Source: JAEYZS01 sp964469265 (GTDB taxonomy: Bacteria > Bdellovibrionota > Bdellovibrionia > Bdellovibrionales > JAEYZS01). From it: a DNA stretch of 64,000 nucleotides. Position 1 is the first letter of the stretch; the number at the start of each line of letters is the position of its first letter. The DNA lies in contig CAYXYF010000008.1 in NCBI GenBank assembly GCA_964469265.1, forward strand, positions 1-64,000, given 5' to 3'. This document shows positions 34,366 to 42,038 of this stretch, one piece after another. The notes below the pieces were generated by a model, which ran no database searches, was not told where the DNA came from, and saw only the letters and a program-made list of their open reading frames with translations. The position numbers and the translations under genes were made by a program.

Positions 34366-34731
34366 ATGCTAAAGTCGATGTTATTTCTCTTGGTGGTTTC
34401 GTTTTTTTCATGCGGTATTGCAAACGCAAAGGACTTGCGACCACACCAGTTTCAAGACGGCTCTTACTTTAATGACGACTACATGTACGAGGAGAGTATC
34501 GTTAATCACGTTCGCGTTGAGACTCCCAGTGACGTTTATGTCCCTGAAATTGAAAAGATTAAGCCTGTTCCAGTGAAGAGAGTTCCAATCCGAGCAAAGA
34601 AACCCCTTCGAAAACCTAGTAGCGCCTTCCAAGAAGTAAAAGCGAACAAGGGGCACGCCGGCGATTTTAAGGATGTCACGTTAGATAGCGATTATTACAG
34701 TGATGATTCTCCATCTTACGGCCAAAAATAA
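34366..34731 (+). CDS. Small secreted protein (121 aa), unknown
   Basis: Signal peptide MLKSMLFLLVVSFFSCGIANA; the mature protein is acidic at both ends and basic in the middle (KPVPVKRVPIRAKKPLRKPSS), with Tyr/Asp-rich flanks (YFNDDYMYEES, SDYYSDDSPSYG). No ribosome binding site of strength is visible, and a TATACT -10-like element lies about 75 bases upstream. No family recognised. Divergent from the coiled-coil gene. Confidence 0.58.
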   Translation: MLKSMLFLLVVSFFSCGIANAKDLRPHQFQDGSYFNDDYMYEESIVNHVRVETPSDVYVPEIEKIKPVPVKRVPIRAKKPLRKPSSAFQEVKANKGHAGDFKDVTLDSDYYSDDSPSYGQK

Positions 34732-34769
34732 TAATTAAAAATTTAAACGCATAGTTCCGATTAGCCCTT

Positions 34770-34991
34770 ATGACACACAAAGAGCTTGATCTTATATTTC
34801 CGTATATCGTTTTTGGATATGGGTTTATCATGACCTTAATACTCAACTCAGAGTTTTTTCTCAAGCTCGCCGAAGAAAGATTACCGAAGCAAATTTATCA
34901 AAATTTTATGAGCCATCGGGTGCTGGGCCTTGTGTGTTTAGTCGTCGGATCGGTATGGTCGTTACAAAATATTTGGTATGGCAATACCTAA
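34770..34991 (+). CDS. Small membrane protein (73 aa), unknown
   Basis: Two hydrophobic helices, FPYIVFGYGFIMTLILNSEFF (about residues 10-30) and VLGLVCLVVGSVWSLQNIWY (about 51-70), joined by a basic loop. Composition is natural for a membrane protein. No strong ribosome binding site. The 6S RNA gene lies 165 bases downstream. Confidence 0.6.
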   Translation: MTHKELDLIFPYIVFGYGFIMTLILNSEFFLKLAEERLPKQIYQNFMSHRVLGLVCLVVGSVWSLQNIWYGNT

Positions 34992-35121
34992 AATAAAATT
35001 TTTATTGGCAAGTAAATTATTAAAAATTACTGAATCTCGACCAATATCTCAAAATGAAATTTGTGATTAAAGCGCATAAAATACTATAAAAAATATATTT
35101 CACTTTAGAGTGCGAGTTTTA

Positions 35122-35150
35122 TTTGTTTGTTTCTAATTCGATGGTAATAT
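35122..35150 (+). promoter_or_regulatory. Probable promoter of the 6S RNA gene
   Basis: TTGTTT (35123-35128) and TAATAT (35145-35150) with a 16-base spacer, placing the transcript start near 35157, just before the 6S closing stem at 35161. Confidence 0.5.
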
Positions 35151-35156
35151 GGGGTT

Positions 35157-35331
35157 ATTGGATGGTTTGTTGTTATAGCAATAAACGACCCTACAAGGTT
35201 ATAAATAGGGGGCAGTTCTTAGCAATGGTGAGCATGCTCAACTCGAATTGAGAAGCCTAAAGTTGTTACACAGCCTACCACCTATGGAAAACGGGTCGGT
35301 TATTCAAGATAACTGCAAGCCATCTTTTTTT
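35157..35331 (+). ncRNA. ssrS: 6S RNA
   Basis: 6S RNA binds housekeeping RNA polymerase and mimics an open promoter. The distal hairpin GGTGAGCATGCTC...GAGAAGCCTAAA (35227-35262) matches the most conserved block of E. coli 6S RNA as I recall it. The ends pair in a long closing stem: GATGGTTTGTTGTTAT (35161-35176) with ATAACTGCAAGCCATC (35309-35324), then AATAAACGACCC (35180-35191 region) with GGGTCGGTTATT (about 35293-35304). The remaining sequence forms the large central bubble. The stem runs into T7 (35325-35331), which fits the 3' end. About 170 nt, the normal size. Confidence 0.9.
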
Positions 35332-35377
35332 GTGCGTAGTTCCCCGTTGACACATCTGCTCTTTTAAAACTACTTTC

Positions 35378-36637
35378 ATGCCAATGTCAGATGCATCAAA
35401 CACGAACCAATTAAGTCTTACCGAATACGATTCCAGAGAAGAAACTACGACAGAATCGGTGGACGTATATTCCGTTGGCGATCTTAACCGCGCCATTAAG
35501 GACCACCTTGAGGGAGAATTCCCCTTAATTTGGATTAAGGGAGAGCTTTCGAACTTTAAGCCCCATTCTTCAGGACATTTTTATTTTAGCCTAAAAGATG
35601 ACCGTGCTCAGGTGAGTGCGGTTATGTTTAAAGGCTTTAACCGTCACATTAAATTTAAACCCAAAGACGGAATGGAAGTTATTATTCGCGGCAAGGTCAC
35701 GGTTTATGAGCCGCGCGGATCTTATCAAGTCATGTGCGAGGTCATGGAACCCGTAGGTGTTGGGGCGTTACAAATTGCGTTTGAGCAACTCAAACAAAAA
35801 CTTTCACAAGAAGGCCTATTTGATCGGGACCGAAAAAAACAAATACCTGCTGGGGCCCAGCGTGTGGCTATTGTAACATCTCCGACTGGTGCTGCCATTC
35901 GGGATATGTGCAATGTGCTCGAAAGACGGATGAAAAATCTGGAGATCACTGTATTTCCATGTTCTGTGCAAGGGAAGTCTGCGGCATCAGAAATTGTTGC
36001 GGCCGTTGAGCTTGCAAATAAAATTGGAACATTTGACGTTATGATTATTGGTCGCGGCGGGGGTTCGATTGAAGACCTATGGTCTTTTAACGAAGAGATT
36101 GTGGCTCGTGCAATTGCATCATCTAAAATTCCTACGGTCTCGGCCGTAGGTCATGAAATTGATTTTACTATTGCAGACTTTGTTGCAGATCTTAGAGCTC
36201 CGACGCCTTCTGCGGCTGCGGAGTTGATTTCCAAAAACGCTGCAGATGTTTCGGAGAAAGTTTGTATGCAGCTTCGCGCGATTGAAGCACACATGGCAAA
36301 AAAGCTCCAAATTGAAAAGCACAGGTTAAACGCACTACAAAGACAATTAGTCGACCCGAAGCGAGCGCTTCAAGATTTAATGATAAAAACAGATGACCTT
36401 AGCATGCGCTTAGCTCAGGCCATTGAAAGAAACCTACAATTTCAGCGTCAAACATTCGCAAGGTGGACGGCCCTGTTGGATTCATTAAGTCCGTTAAAAG
36501 TTTTAGACAGAGGCTATGCCATTGTTAAAGACAGCATGGGCGTAGTTATTAAAGATTCAAAGAAGGCAAACGTAGGAGAAGAAATCCGTGTTGAATTGTT
36601 AAACGGAAGCCTCGTTGCCGAAGTAAAAAAGAATTAA
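35378..36637 (+). CDS. xseA: Exodeoxyribonuclease VII large subunit
   Basis: Large subunit of the single-strand-specific nuclease ExoVII, 419 residues. N-terminal OB-fold (IWIKGELSNFKPHSSGHFYFSLKD) then the catalytic domain with VAIVTSPTGAAIRDM, IIGRGGGSIEDLWSFNEE and PTVSAVGHEIDFTIADFVADLRAPTPSAAAEL. The C-terminal helical part ends with SPLKVLDRGYAIV. The ATG follows the 6S RNA 3' end by about 45 bases without a strong ribosome binding site. xseB follows after nine bases. Confidence 0.95.
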   Translation: MPMSDASNTNQLSLTEYDSREETTTESVDVYSVGDLNRAIKDHLEGEFPLIWIKGELSNFKPHSSGHFYFSLKDDRAQVSAVMFKGFNRHIKFKPKDGMEVIIRGKVTVYEPRGSYQVMCEVMEPVGVGALQIAFEQLKQKLSQEGLFDRDRKKQIPAGAQRVAIVTSPTGAAIRDMCNVLERRMKNLEITVFPCSVQGKSAASEIVAAVELANKIGTFDVMIIGRGGGSIEDLWSFNEEIVARAIASSKIPTVSAVGHEIDFTIADFVADLRAPTPSAAAELISKNAADVSEKVCMQLRAIEAHMAKKLQIEKHRLNALQRQLVDPKRALQDLMIKTDDLSMRLAQAIERNLQFQRQTFARWTALLDSLSPLKVLDRGYAIVKDSMGVVIKDSKKANVGEEIRVELLNGSLVAEVKKN

Positions 36638-36646
36638 GAGGTATTT

Positions 36647-36862
36647 ATGTTTGAGAAAAAACTAAAAAGATTAGAAGAGATCGTAGGTCAAATGGAAAAA
36701 GGCGATCTTGAATTAGATGAATCTTTAAAACTTTTTGAAGAAGGTGTTAAGCTCTCCAAGGAGTGCCAATCGCACTTAAGCCAAGCCGAGCAGAAGGTGA
36801 AAATCTTAACGGGCGTTGATTCTAAAGGAAATCCTGTCACTGAGGATTTTAAGCCCGAATGA
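36647..36862 (+). CDS. xseB: Exodeoxyribonuclease VII small subunit
   Basis: 71 residues, the usual XseB size. Signature FEKKLKRLEEIVGQMEKGDLELDESLKLFEEGVKLSKECQ followed by LSQAEQKVKIL. AGAGG lies before the ATG. Its stop overlaps the ispA start by four bases (ATGA), so it is coupled to isoprenoid synthesis, a common xseB-ispA arrangement. Confidence 0.95.
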   Translation: MFEKKLKRLEEIVGQMEKGDLELDESLKLFEEGVKLSKECQSHLSQAEQKVKILTGVDSKGNPVTEDFKPE

Positions 36863-37782
36863 CAAGCTTTGAACAAAAGTATTCGGAATATAAAGATCTC
36901 TTTGAAAAGTTCTTAAAGAATAAACTTCAAGAAAAAAAGTCTTCTGTCAGTGTTCACTCAAAGAACCAGTTTTCAGTCCTTAAAGATCTTGAAAGTTCTT
37001 TCCAGTCTGAGGATGCCTCGCAAAAGTATTCTGACCAGATTCTTAATTTCTATAAATCAATTGAGTATTCGTTAGCTGGTGAGGGAAAAAGGTTTCGCCC
37101 TGTCTTAGCGCTTTCGGTCTCTGATCTTCTTGGTGGTAAACATCAAGACGTCTTACCGCTAGCATTAGCAATTGAAATGATTCATACCTACTCACTTATC
37201 CACGATGATTTACCTTGTATGGATAACGATGATTTTAGAAGAGGAAGCCCTACAAACCATAAGGTTTATGGCGAGGCCACGGCGCTTCTTGCGGGTGATG
37301 CATTGTTAACCGAAGCCTTTTCGGTGCTGGTAGAATCGCCAAGGGAAATTCCAAGATTAGTTCAACTGGTGTCCGCCTGTGCGGGAACCTCTGGAATGAT
37401 CGGTGGCCAAGTGGTTGACCTGGCAACCCAAACAAAAATGGTAACCGCAGCAGAGCTTGTGCAGGTGCAACACAATAAGACAGGCGCTTTAATGAGGGCC
37501 TCAATAGTTGGCGCAGCGATTGTATGTGAGGCAAATCAAAGACAGATTCATTTACTTGAAGAATTTGCTACTCTCATAGGCTTATCTTTTCAGGTTGCTG
37601 ATGATATCTTAGATCAAGGTAAAAACGAGACTGGAAGCTTTGTTTCCGTTTTAGGTCTGGAGAAAACCCAAGCCCTTTTGGCAAACCTCACTCATCGGGG
37701 TAAAGAATGTCTATCCCAGTTTGGCAGCTCGTCAGAATTTCTTATTAACCTCGCAGAATATAATTATCGCCGTTTAAAATAA
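36859..37782 (+). CDS. ispA: Farnesyl/geranyl diphosphate synthase (polyprenyl synthetase)
   Basis: Condenses isopentenyl diphosphate to C15 prenyl diphosphate for undecaprenyl-P and quinones. First aspartate-rich motif DDLPCMDNDDFRRGSPTNH, second motif FQVADDILD; FRPVLALSV carries the substrate-binding Arg. Two small residues are not altered around the first motif, so the product is probably C15. At 307 residues it is slightly short at the C-terminus. The first 50 residues are a charged extension unlike usual IspA. Shares one base with the tlyA start. Confidence 0.92.
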   Translation: MTSFEQKYSEYKDLFEKFLKNKLQEKKSSVSVHSKNQFSVLKDLESSFQSEDASQKYSDQILNFYKSIEYSLAGEGKRFRPVLALSVSDLLGGKHQDVLPLALAIEMIHTYSLIHDDLPCMDNDDFRRGSPTNHKVYGEATALLAGDALLTEAFSVLVESPREIPRLVQLVSACAGTSGMIGGQVVDLATQTKMVTAAELVQVQHNKTGALMRASIVGAAIVCEANQRQIHLLEEFATLIGLSFQVADDILDQGKNETGSFVSVLGLEKTQALLANLTHRGKECLSQFGSSSEFLINLAEYNYRRLK

Positions 37783-38546
37783 TGAAAAAAACAAGAATAG
37801 ATAAATTGTTAGTGGATCATGGAATTTTTGAGTCCCGAAACAAGGCGCAAAATGCAATTGCAGAGGGGTTAGTCAGCTTCAAAGGTGAAGTTGTTATAAA
37901 GCCGAACTTTGAGGTGAATAACTCAGACTCTTTTAAAGCCAACATTGATGTTAGGGAGGGTAAGAGCACAAGATATGTCTCTCGTGGAGGCATTAAGCTT
38001 GAAGGTGCTTTAGCGAAGTTAGACCTTTCGGTTAAAGGACTTCGTGCGCTCGACATTGGTATTTCAACAGGAGGGTTTTCAGACTGTCTTCTTCAGGGTG
38101 GTATCCGAGAAGTTGTCGGCATAGACGTTGGTCATAAACAAATACATCCATCTCTTTTAGCAGCAAAGAACCTCTTTGTTTTTGAAGGGGTAAATGTTCG
38201 CGATCTTACAAGAGAGTTTTTTACGGAGCTTAGGGTCTCTGATCAATTTGATTTGGTTGTGGGTGATGTTTCATTTATTTCGGTTCGAAAAGTTCTGCCG
38301 TGTGTTGCGCCGTTTGTAAAACCTGGGGGCCAAGTCTTGTTTTTAATCAAGCCACAATTTGAATTAGAGAAGAAAGACCTTGGTAAGGGTGGCATTGTTA
38401 AAAACAGTTCTTCTTATCAAGCCGTGGAAAAGATGGTAACATCTTTATTTGAAGATTTAAAATTTTCCGTTTTAAATTATTTCGAAAGTTCAATCACAGG
38501 ATCAGACGGCAACCAGGAGTTTTTTATTTATGCAAAAAAAGCTTAG
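37782..38546 (+). CDS. tlyA: TlyA-family rRNA 2'-O-methyltransferase
   Basis: 254 residues. N-terminal S4 RNA-binding domain (KTRIDKLLVDHGIFESRNKAQNAIAEGLVSF) and an FtsJ-like methyltransferase with SAM site ALDIGISTGGFSDCLLQGG and VVGIDVGHKQIHPSL, then VVGDVSFISV and FLIKPQFEL (catalytic Lys). Family members methylate C1409/C1920 of rRNA and were once annotated as hemolysins. The xseA-xseB-ispA-tlyA order is typical. Overlaps the next gene by 17 bases. Confidence 0.93.
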   Translation: MKKTRIDKLLVDHGIFESRNKAQNAIAEGLVSFKGEVVIKPNFEVNNSDSFKANIDVREGKSTRYVSRGGIKLEGALAKLDLSVKGLRALDIGISTGGFSDCLLQGGIREVVGIDVGHKQIHPSLLAAKNLFVFEGVNVRDLTREFFTELRVSDQFDLVVGDVSFISVRKVLPCVAPFVKPGGQVLFLIKPQFELEKKDLGKGGIVKNSSSYQAVEKMVTSLFEDLKFSVLNYFESSITGSDGNQEFFIYAKKA

Positions 38547-39471
38547 TCTCGTTTTTTTATTATGGGCCCTTATCTTTGCTTTCGTCGCAACGGGCTGCTC
38601 TGTTACAACAAAAAGAAAAAGAACTGATCTTCCAATCCCTTCAACAGGCGAACTTCCTGATCAGGTCGATCTACCCGATGATGGTGGTGAGGGTGCAGAG
38701 CTTGCGATACCAAATGTAAAGGTACCTAAGATCGGAGTTATCTTGGGGCCAGGCGGAGCTCGAACTTATGCTTATATAGGTTTTTTGCGTGAGTTAGAAA
38801 AAGCCAAAATTCCAGTAGACTCTATTGCGGGGCTGGAGTGGGGCGCTCTGATGGCGGCCCTCTATTCAGTCAATGGCAAAGCTCATGATATGGAATGGAA
38901 AGCTTCAAAAATTCCAAACGACTTTGCTAAAAAGGGCCTTCTTTCATCTTCCGTAGATCCGCGTAGTTTTTCTGATATGGATAACCACCTCAGAGTCATG
39001 TTTGAGAAAACAAAAGTTGCCGATGGCAAAATTCCTTTTGCGTGCATCACAGATAATTTAAACACGCTTAAGAGTTTGATGATCTTTAAAGGAACTTACA
39101 GAGATACTCTTGGATTCTGCGTAGGACATCCGCCTTTGCTACAAAGTAAAAACTCATGGGCGAGTTCTTCAACCCAGATAAGATATCTCATCGACCAAAT
39201 GGCGCTTAGAGGTATGGATTACATTATTTTAGTAGATGTTGTAACGGGAGCGCCCCCACTTCGAGGATTAAAATCAGAGGAAGCAACGTCACTTTTATGG
39301 TCGGCAATTAACAAATCTGTAAATCAAAGTAAAAAATATGTGCACCACGCGGTGACAATCCCCATCACAAAAAACATAACAGATTTTAGTTCTCGCAAGC
39401 AGTACATCAATCAAGGCGCTGAGTACGGGCGCCAGACGGCAGAAAAAATTTCTCGTCAATTTGGCTTGTAA
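38530..39471 (+). CDS. Patatin-fold lipoprotein lacking the catalytic dyad
   Basis: 313 residues with a lipoprotein signal (LIFAFVATGC, Cys about residue 23). The patatin/RssA fold is recognisable: oxyanion region GVILGPGGARTYAYIGFLRELEKAKIPVDSIAG, the nucleophile elbow and the helix GALMAALYS. However, the elbow reads GLEWG instead of G-x-S-x-G, so the Ser is a Glu, and no DG[GA] motif carrying the Asp is found before IILVDV. It should therefore not be a working lipase. ATG overlaps tlyA; AGGAG is 11 bases upstream. Confidence 0.8.
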   Translation: MQKKLSLVFLLWALIFAFVATGCSVTTKRKRTDLPIPSTGELPDQVDLPDDGGEGAELAIPNVKVPKIGVILGPGGARTYAYIGFLRELEKAKIPVDSIAGLEWGALMAALYSVNGKAHDMEWKASKIPNDFAKKGLLSSSVDPRSFSDMDNHLRVMFEKTKVADGKIPFACITDNLNTLKSLMIFKGTYRDTLGFCVGHPPLLQSKNSWASSSTQIRYLIDQMALRGMDYIILVDVVTGAPPLRGLKSEEATSLLWSAINKSVNQSKKYVHHAVTIPITKNITDFSSRKQYINQGAEYGRQTAEKISRQFGL

Positions 39472-39486
39472 AGAATCGGAGTATGA

Positions 39487-40812
39487 ATGAGTAGAAAACC
39501 ACAGTTTGATATTAGTATTTTTAAAAAGAGAAGGGACCGCATTGCTAAAAAAATGCAAGGATCTGCCCTTGTCCTGTTTGCTAACCCTGAGTTTTTAAGA
39601 AACTACGACTCAAATTACGAGTACCGCCAAGACTCAAATTTTTTCTATATGACAGGGTTTGAAGAACCCGAGTCCGTATTTGTATTTAGACCTGGGAAAA
39701 ATCCTGAATCGGTTTTGTTTGTTCGGCCTAAGGACGCTTTTAGAGAAACATGGGATGGTTTTAGATACGGCAAAGAAGATACAAAAAACCATTTCTTAAT
39801 GGATGAGGTTTTCTTAATCAGTGAATTAAATGAAAAGCTCCCGCTACTCTTAAAAGATATGGACAGCGTTCTTTACAGATTAAATCATCATGAGCAGCAT
39901 GACAAAGTTTTCTTAAAGGCGCTAGAAGAGGCAAGGGTTGCCAACGGGAGATCAGGCAAAGGGATTCTTCCAGTTTATGACAGTGTGGATTTTTTAGGAG
40001 AGTTTCGCCTTATAAAAGATGAAACTGAAATCGAGTGGCAAAAAAGAGCGTGTGCAATTTCAGCCATTGCACATCTTGAGACCATGAAATTTATCAAACC
40101 CACTATGAACGAGCGCCAAGTTGAGGCGTATATTCAGTACCAGTTTAAGTCGCAGATGTCCGCTCGCCAGGGTTATAACGCGATTGTCGCCTCAGGCGAT
40201 AATGCCACAACACTACATTATATTTTTAACGATCAAGAGTGTAAAGACGGCGATATAATTCTTATCGATGCAGGAACTGAATACAATTATTACACGGGCG
40301 ATATTACAAGAAGCTATCCCGTAAATGGTACATTTACTAAAATTCAAAAAGAATTTTATAACTTAATCTTAAACGCTCAAGAAGAAGTGATCAAAATGGT
40401 TGAACCTGGAATTGAGCACGCGTCTTTGCAAAGGGCGACGGTTGAGCTCTTAACAGATGCATTAATAGACTTAAAATTACTTAAGGGTAAGAGAGAAGAG
40501 CTTATCGCCAAAGAAGCCTACAAGAAATACTACATGCACGGTGTTTCTCATTGGTTAGGAATAGACGTTCACGATATGGGACGATATCAAGTTCGAGGAG
40601 AGTCTCGTAAGCTCCAGCCAGGAATGGTATTTACCATCGAGCCAGGGCTTTACGTACGGGCAGATGATGATTCTGCGCCGAAGGAGTTAAGAGGCCTTGG
40701 TGTTCGTATTGAAGACAATATTCTTGTTACTAAAAACGGTTATGAAAACTTGACCGCTCTTGCACCAAAGCACGTTGATAAGATTGAAGAGGTTATGCAA
40801 AGTTATGAGTGA
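39487..40812 (+). CDS. pepP: Xaa-Pro aminopeptidase (M24)
   Basis: Removes N-terminal residues preceding proline. 441 residues: N-terminal creatinase-like domain (SALVLFANPEFLRNYDSNYEYRQDSNFFYMTGFEEPE) and pita-bread domain with two metal ions. Ligands visible: DAGTEYNYYTGDITR (both Asp), HGVSHWLGIDVHD (His), FTIEPGLY (Glu) and GVRIEDNILVT (Glu). No signal peptide, so cytoplasmic. GGAG precedes the ATG. Its end overlaps the convergent HAD gene by 20 bases. Confidence 0.94.
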   Translation: MSRKPQFDISIFKKRRDRIAKKMQGSALVLFANPEFLRNYDSNYEYRQDSNFFYMTGFEEPESVFVFRPGKNPESVLFVRPKDAFRETWDGFRYGKEDTKNHFLMDEVFLISELNEKLPLLLKDMDSVLYRLNHHEQHDKVFLKALEEARVANGRSGKGILPVYDSVDFLGEFRLIKDETEIEWQKRACAISAIAHLETMKFIKPTMNERQVEAYIQYQFKSQMSARQGYNAIVASGDNATTLHYIFNDQECKDGDIILIDAGTEYNYYTGDITRSYPVNGTFTKIQKEFYNLILNAQEEVIKMVEPGIEHASLQRATVELLTDALIDLKLLKGKREELIAKEAYKKYYMHGVSHWLGIDVHDMGRYQVRGESRKLQPGMVFTIEPGLYVRADDDSAPKELRGLGVRIEDNILVTKNGYENLTALAPKHVDKIEEVMQSYE

Positions 40813-41554
40813 TCCAACCCATTTGTTTTGCTTTTTCGTAGAGTTTTTTTTCTTGGTTTAAAATATCTCCGTCTTGATAGGCAATAGCATGGCCCTCGGT
40901 CCGAACAGAGAGTTTAATATCGGTTGCCATATCTAAGAGCCAATAATCGCCCATCGTATTTCCGCAAGAGAGTATGGGCGGTATATTCTTGGTTTTCTCA
41001 AGAAGCGCTTCGGATTTACCTTCCCGATAAGTAACAGGTCCATCTTGAATATCAGTAATAATTCCATTTTGAACGACCGTTTGTACTCCAAGGACATGGC
41101 TTGGTGGAATACCTAGCTTCTTCACACAAGGTTCAACGGCCCACTTAACAGAGGCTGTAACAACATAAACCTCAACGTTTTTTGATTTTAAATACTCAAT
41201 AAGCTTTTTTATAGCAGGGAAATAATTAATAGATCTTTCCAAATGCGATTCTTCGGCCCACTTTTGTACTGTTTCTAGCGGTAATCCCTTATGAATTTGT
41301 GCAAGCCATAAGAAGGCTTTTCTTGGATCTTCATCTTTTAGAGAATAAACATATTTCCAAGGATCATCTGGAAGGGGAACCAACTTATTTTCTATTTCGT
41401 AGTTAAAAAACGCATTTCCAGCATCATTATCCCAAAGCGTTCCGTCTGCATCAAAAGCAGCATAGTGAGGACCAGGCTTTGTAATCGCTTTTTCAACATT
41501 ATCAGTGATAAGTTTCCATATCTCAGGAGAAAAATCTTTGTAGTCCATGGCCAT
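40793..41554 (-). CDS. HAD-family phosphatase (phosphoserine-phosphatase-like)
   Basis: 253 residues. HAD motif I AAFDADGTLWDNDAGNAFF (nucleophile and acid Asp), motif II VVTASVKWAV, motif III Lys in the REGKSEALLEK region, motif IV SCGNTMGDYWLLDMA. The helical cap between motifs I and II fits the SerB-like class. It could be a phosphoserine, sugar- or lipid-phosphate phosphatase; no cofactor gene nearby decides. Divergent from the GNAT-like gene with 23 bases between starts. Confidence 0.8.
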   Translation of the reverse strand: MAMDYKDFSPEIWKLITDNVEKAITKPGPHYAAFDADGTLWDNDAGNAFFNYEIENKLVPLPDDPWKYVYSLKDEDPRKAFLWLAQIHKGLPLETVQKWAEESHLERSINYFPAIKKLIEYLKSKNVEVYVVTASVKWAVEPCVKKLGIPPSHVLGVQTVVQNGIITDIQDGPVTYREGKSEALLEKTKNIPPILSCGNTMGDYWLLDMATDIKLSVRTEGHAIAYQDGDILNQEKKLYEKAKQMGWITHNFA

Positions 41555-41577
41555 ACGCTATATATTCCAAGACAACT

Positions 41578-42027
41578 ATGTCAAATTTTAAAGTGCTAAG
41601 CCCACAAAATCAGGCAGAAATCTTGCAATTAGAGGGATTAAAAATTTCCCACCTCGATGAGATAGCAAGAATGCAAATATCTTGGAATGCTCCGTGGAGA
41701 CCAGAGTCTTTGGAATTTTATTTAAAAACAGGTTGGTGCATAGGAATGTACAACGATGCGGATATGCTTCAGGCTTACTTTTTAGCACAGCCGATGCTGT
41801 TTGTAGAAAATTATACTCAGACTTTATGGATTGAACACCTATCTTATCCCGATGAAGAAGTCGGCTTAGCATTAATCGATTTTGCCTATCGGTATGGAAG
41901 AGATAAGCATTTACAAAGAGTTTTGTTTAAAGATGATCCTGTTTTTGAAAAAGTTGATCTACCTTTTAAGGTCTCAGCAACGAATAAAAAATATTTAGAA
42001 GTGTTCACAACAAAGATGTCTCAGTGA
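41578..42027 (+). CDS. GNAT-like acetyltransferase (149 aa)
   Basis: Short protein with RimI-like order: an N-terminal beta/alpha start (LKISHLDEIARMQISWNAPWRPESLEFYLKTGWCIGMYND), mid strand LQAYFLAQPMLFVE, then LWIEHLSYPDEEVGLALIDFAYRYGRDKHLQRVLF where GNAT proteins place the acetyl-CoA helix. The canonical Q/RxxGxG/A loop is not obvious, so activity is uncertain. Overlaps the GTG of the glpD reading frame. Confidence 0.5.
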   Translation: MSNFKVLSPQNQAEILQLEGLKISHLDEIARMQISWNAPWRPESLEFYLKTGWCIGMYNDADMLQAYFLAQPMLFVENYTQTLWIEHLSYPDEEVGLALIDFAYRYGRDKHLQRVLFKDDPVFEKVDLPFKVSATNKKYLEVFTTKMSQ

Positions 42028-42038
42028 AGAGTTTAAAA

